Below, one piece after another: positions 7,389 to 7,539 of a DNA stretch of 7,539 bases. The first letter of the stretch is position 1; each line of letters opens with the position of its first letter. The notes below the pieces were generated by a model that saw only the letters and a program-made list of their open reading frames with translations, was not told the origin of the DNA and made no database searches. A program made the position numbers and the translations under genes. The stretch comes from Deltaproteobacteria bacterium (GTDB lineage: Bacteria; Myxococcota; Myxococcia; Myxococcales; 40CM-4-68-19): positions 1-7,539 of the forward strand of contig JAFEBC010000221.1 in NCBI GenBank assembly GCA_018266095.1. Reading direction: 5' to 3'.

Positions 7389-7405
7389 GGAGGGCGCAAC
7401 CCTCC
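7389..7405. other. Small hairpin overlapping the right arm
   Basis: ggaggg (7389-7394) and ccctcc (7400-7405) pair around the loop cgcaa. It competes with the longer inverted repeat for the right arm, so two alternative folds are possible. Confidence 0.4.
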
Positions 7406-7452
7406 CCACGACCCGGGACCGCGGAGTTCCAATCGAAGGAACCCTCCCCACG
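7398..7452. repeat. Direct repeat aaccctccccacg
   Basis: The 13-mer occurs at 7398-7410 and 7440-7452, 42 bases apart. Its 11-base core ccctccccacg also occurs inverted at 7284-7294, giving three copies within 170 bases. Confidence 0.6.
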
Positions 7453-7500
7453 CCCTAAGCATTGGCCACAAGTGTCGTACCCCTGTGGTTTCTGTCAGGG

Positions 7501-7539
7501 ATGAAAAGCGAGCAGACGAACGCGGCTTGGGCGAGGGAA
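7501..7539 (+). CDS. Possible start of a rightward gene, cut by window end
   Basis: ATG at 7501 opens a frame reading MKSEQTNAAWARE to the window end. Only 13 codons are visible and no well-spaced Shine-Dalgarno precedes it (caggg abuts the ATG). The T-N-x-x-W-A-x-E pattern is reminiscent of the N-termini of IS66-type transposition accessory proteins, but this rests on memory of the family and on very few residues. It would be divergently transcribed from the PEGA operon. It may also be no gene at all. Confidence 0.25.
   Translation, partial: MKSEQTNAAWARE

Larger units (their letters stand above)
7275..7419. repeat. Nested inverted-repeat structure
   Basis: The outer arms 7275-7303 and 7392-7419 are inverted copies (about 28 bases, a few mismatches and one indel) built around cgtggggaggg / ccctccccacg. 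Inside lies a second inverted pair, gcggcac 7314-7320 and gtgccgc 7373-7379, and in the centre a perfect 9-bp hairpin. All three levels are centred near 7347-7357, so the whole could fold as one long branched stem. It may be a REP/MITE-like intergenic element or a structured RNA. Confidence 0.55.

Noticed and set aside
7196..7471. Small minus-strand gene in the intergenic region (91 codons)
   Set aside because: No Shine-Dalgarno, no domain, Gly/Arg/Pro/Trp-rich composition, and it coincides with the inverted-repeat structure, which explains its open frame better.
6925..7500. tRNA or other known RNA gene in the intergenic region
   Set aside because: No cloverleaf with TTC-type T-loop, CCA end or anticodon arm could be assembled; only the unassigned inverted repeats are present.

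Overview
The window looks like chromosomal DNA of a GC-rich member of the Myxococcota (former Deltaproteobacteria). The reasons are the very high G+C (roughly 70 %, estimated by eye), a lipoprotein with a cysteine-rich segment of the DPxHCGxCGxxC type, and a large PEGA/TPR protein ending in a two-helix membrane hairpin. All three are typical of that phylum. Species-level placement is not possible from the sequence alone.

Layout. Positions 1-6924 are almost entirely coding, on the minus strand, and read right to left as a two-gene unit. The first gene (6924 to 4240) encodes an 894-residue envelope protein: short signal peptide, an Ig-like domain, six PEGA repeats, a TPR segment, a second copy of the Ig-like domain, a Pro/Ala linker and a C-terminal pair of transmembrane helices. 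The second gene starts 2 bases after that stop codon (ATG at 4237-4235) and stays open to the left edge of the window, at least 1412 codons. It encodes a giant surface lipoprotein: lipobox signal peptide, Cys-rich segment, Ig-like domains, then two tandem copies of a large GLUG-repeat (beta-solenoid) module, the second cut by the window edge. The long plus-strand open frames over these genes are mirror frames caused by codon bias.

Positions 6925-7500 hold no convincing gene. They contain the 5' region of the operon, a pair of 11-base direct repeats spaced 32 bases apart, and a nested inverted-repeat structure (7275-7419) with a strong central hairpin. A G/C-rich motif of that structure recurs nearby. 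At 7501 a plus-strand ATG may begin a rightward gene that is cut by the window end.

Working model (inference): the two genes are co-transcribed and translationally coupled. They would make a periplasmic, membrane-anchored PEGA/TPR protein and a very large outer-surface adhesin-like lipoprotein, perhaps a partner pair in the cell envelope. The pairing and the duplicated GLUG architecture are the most interesting aspects. Nothing here looks like a defence system, a CRISPR array or an RNA gene.
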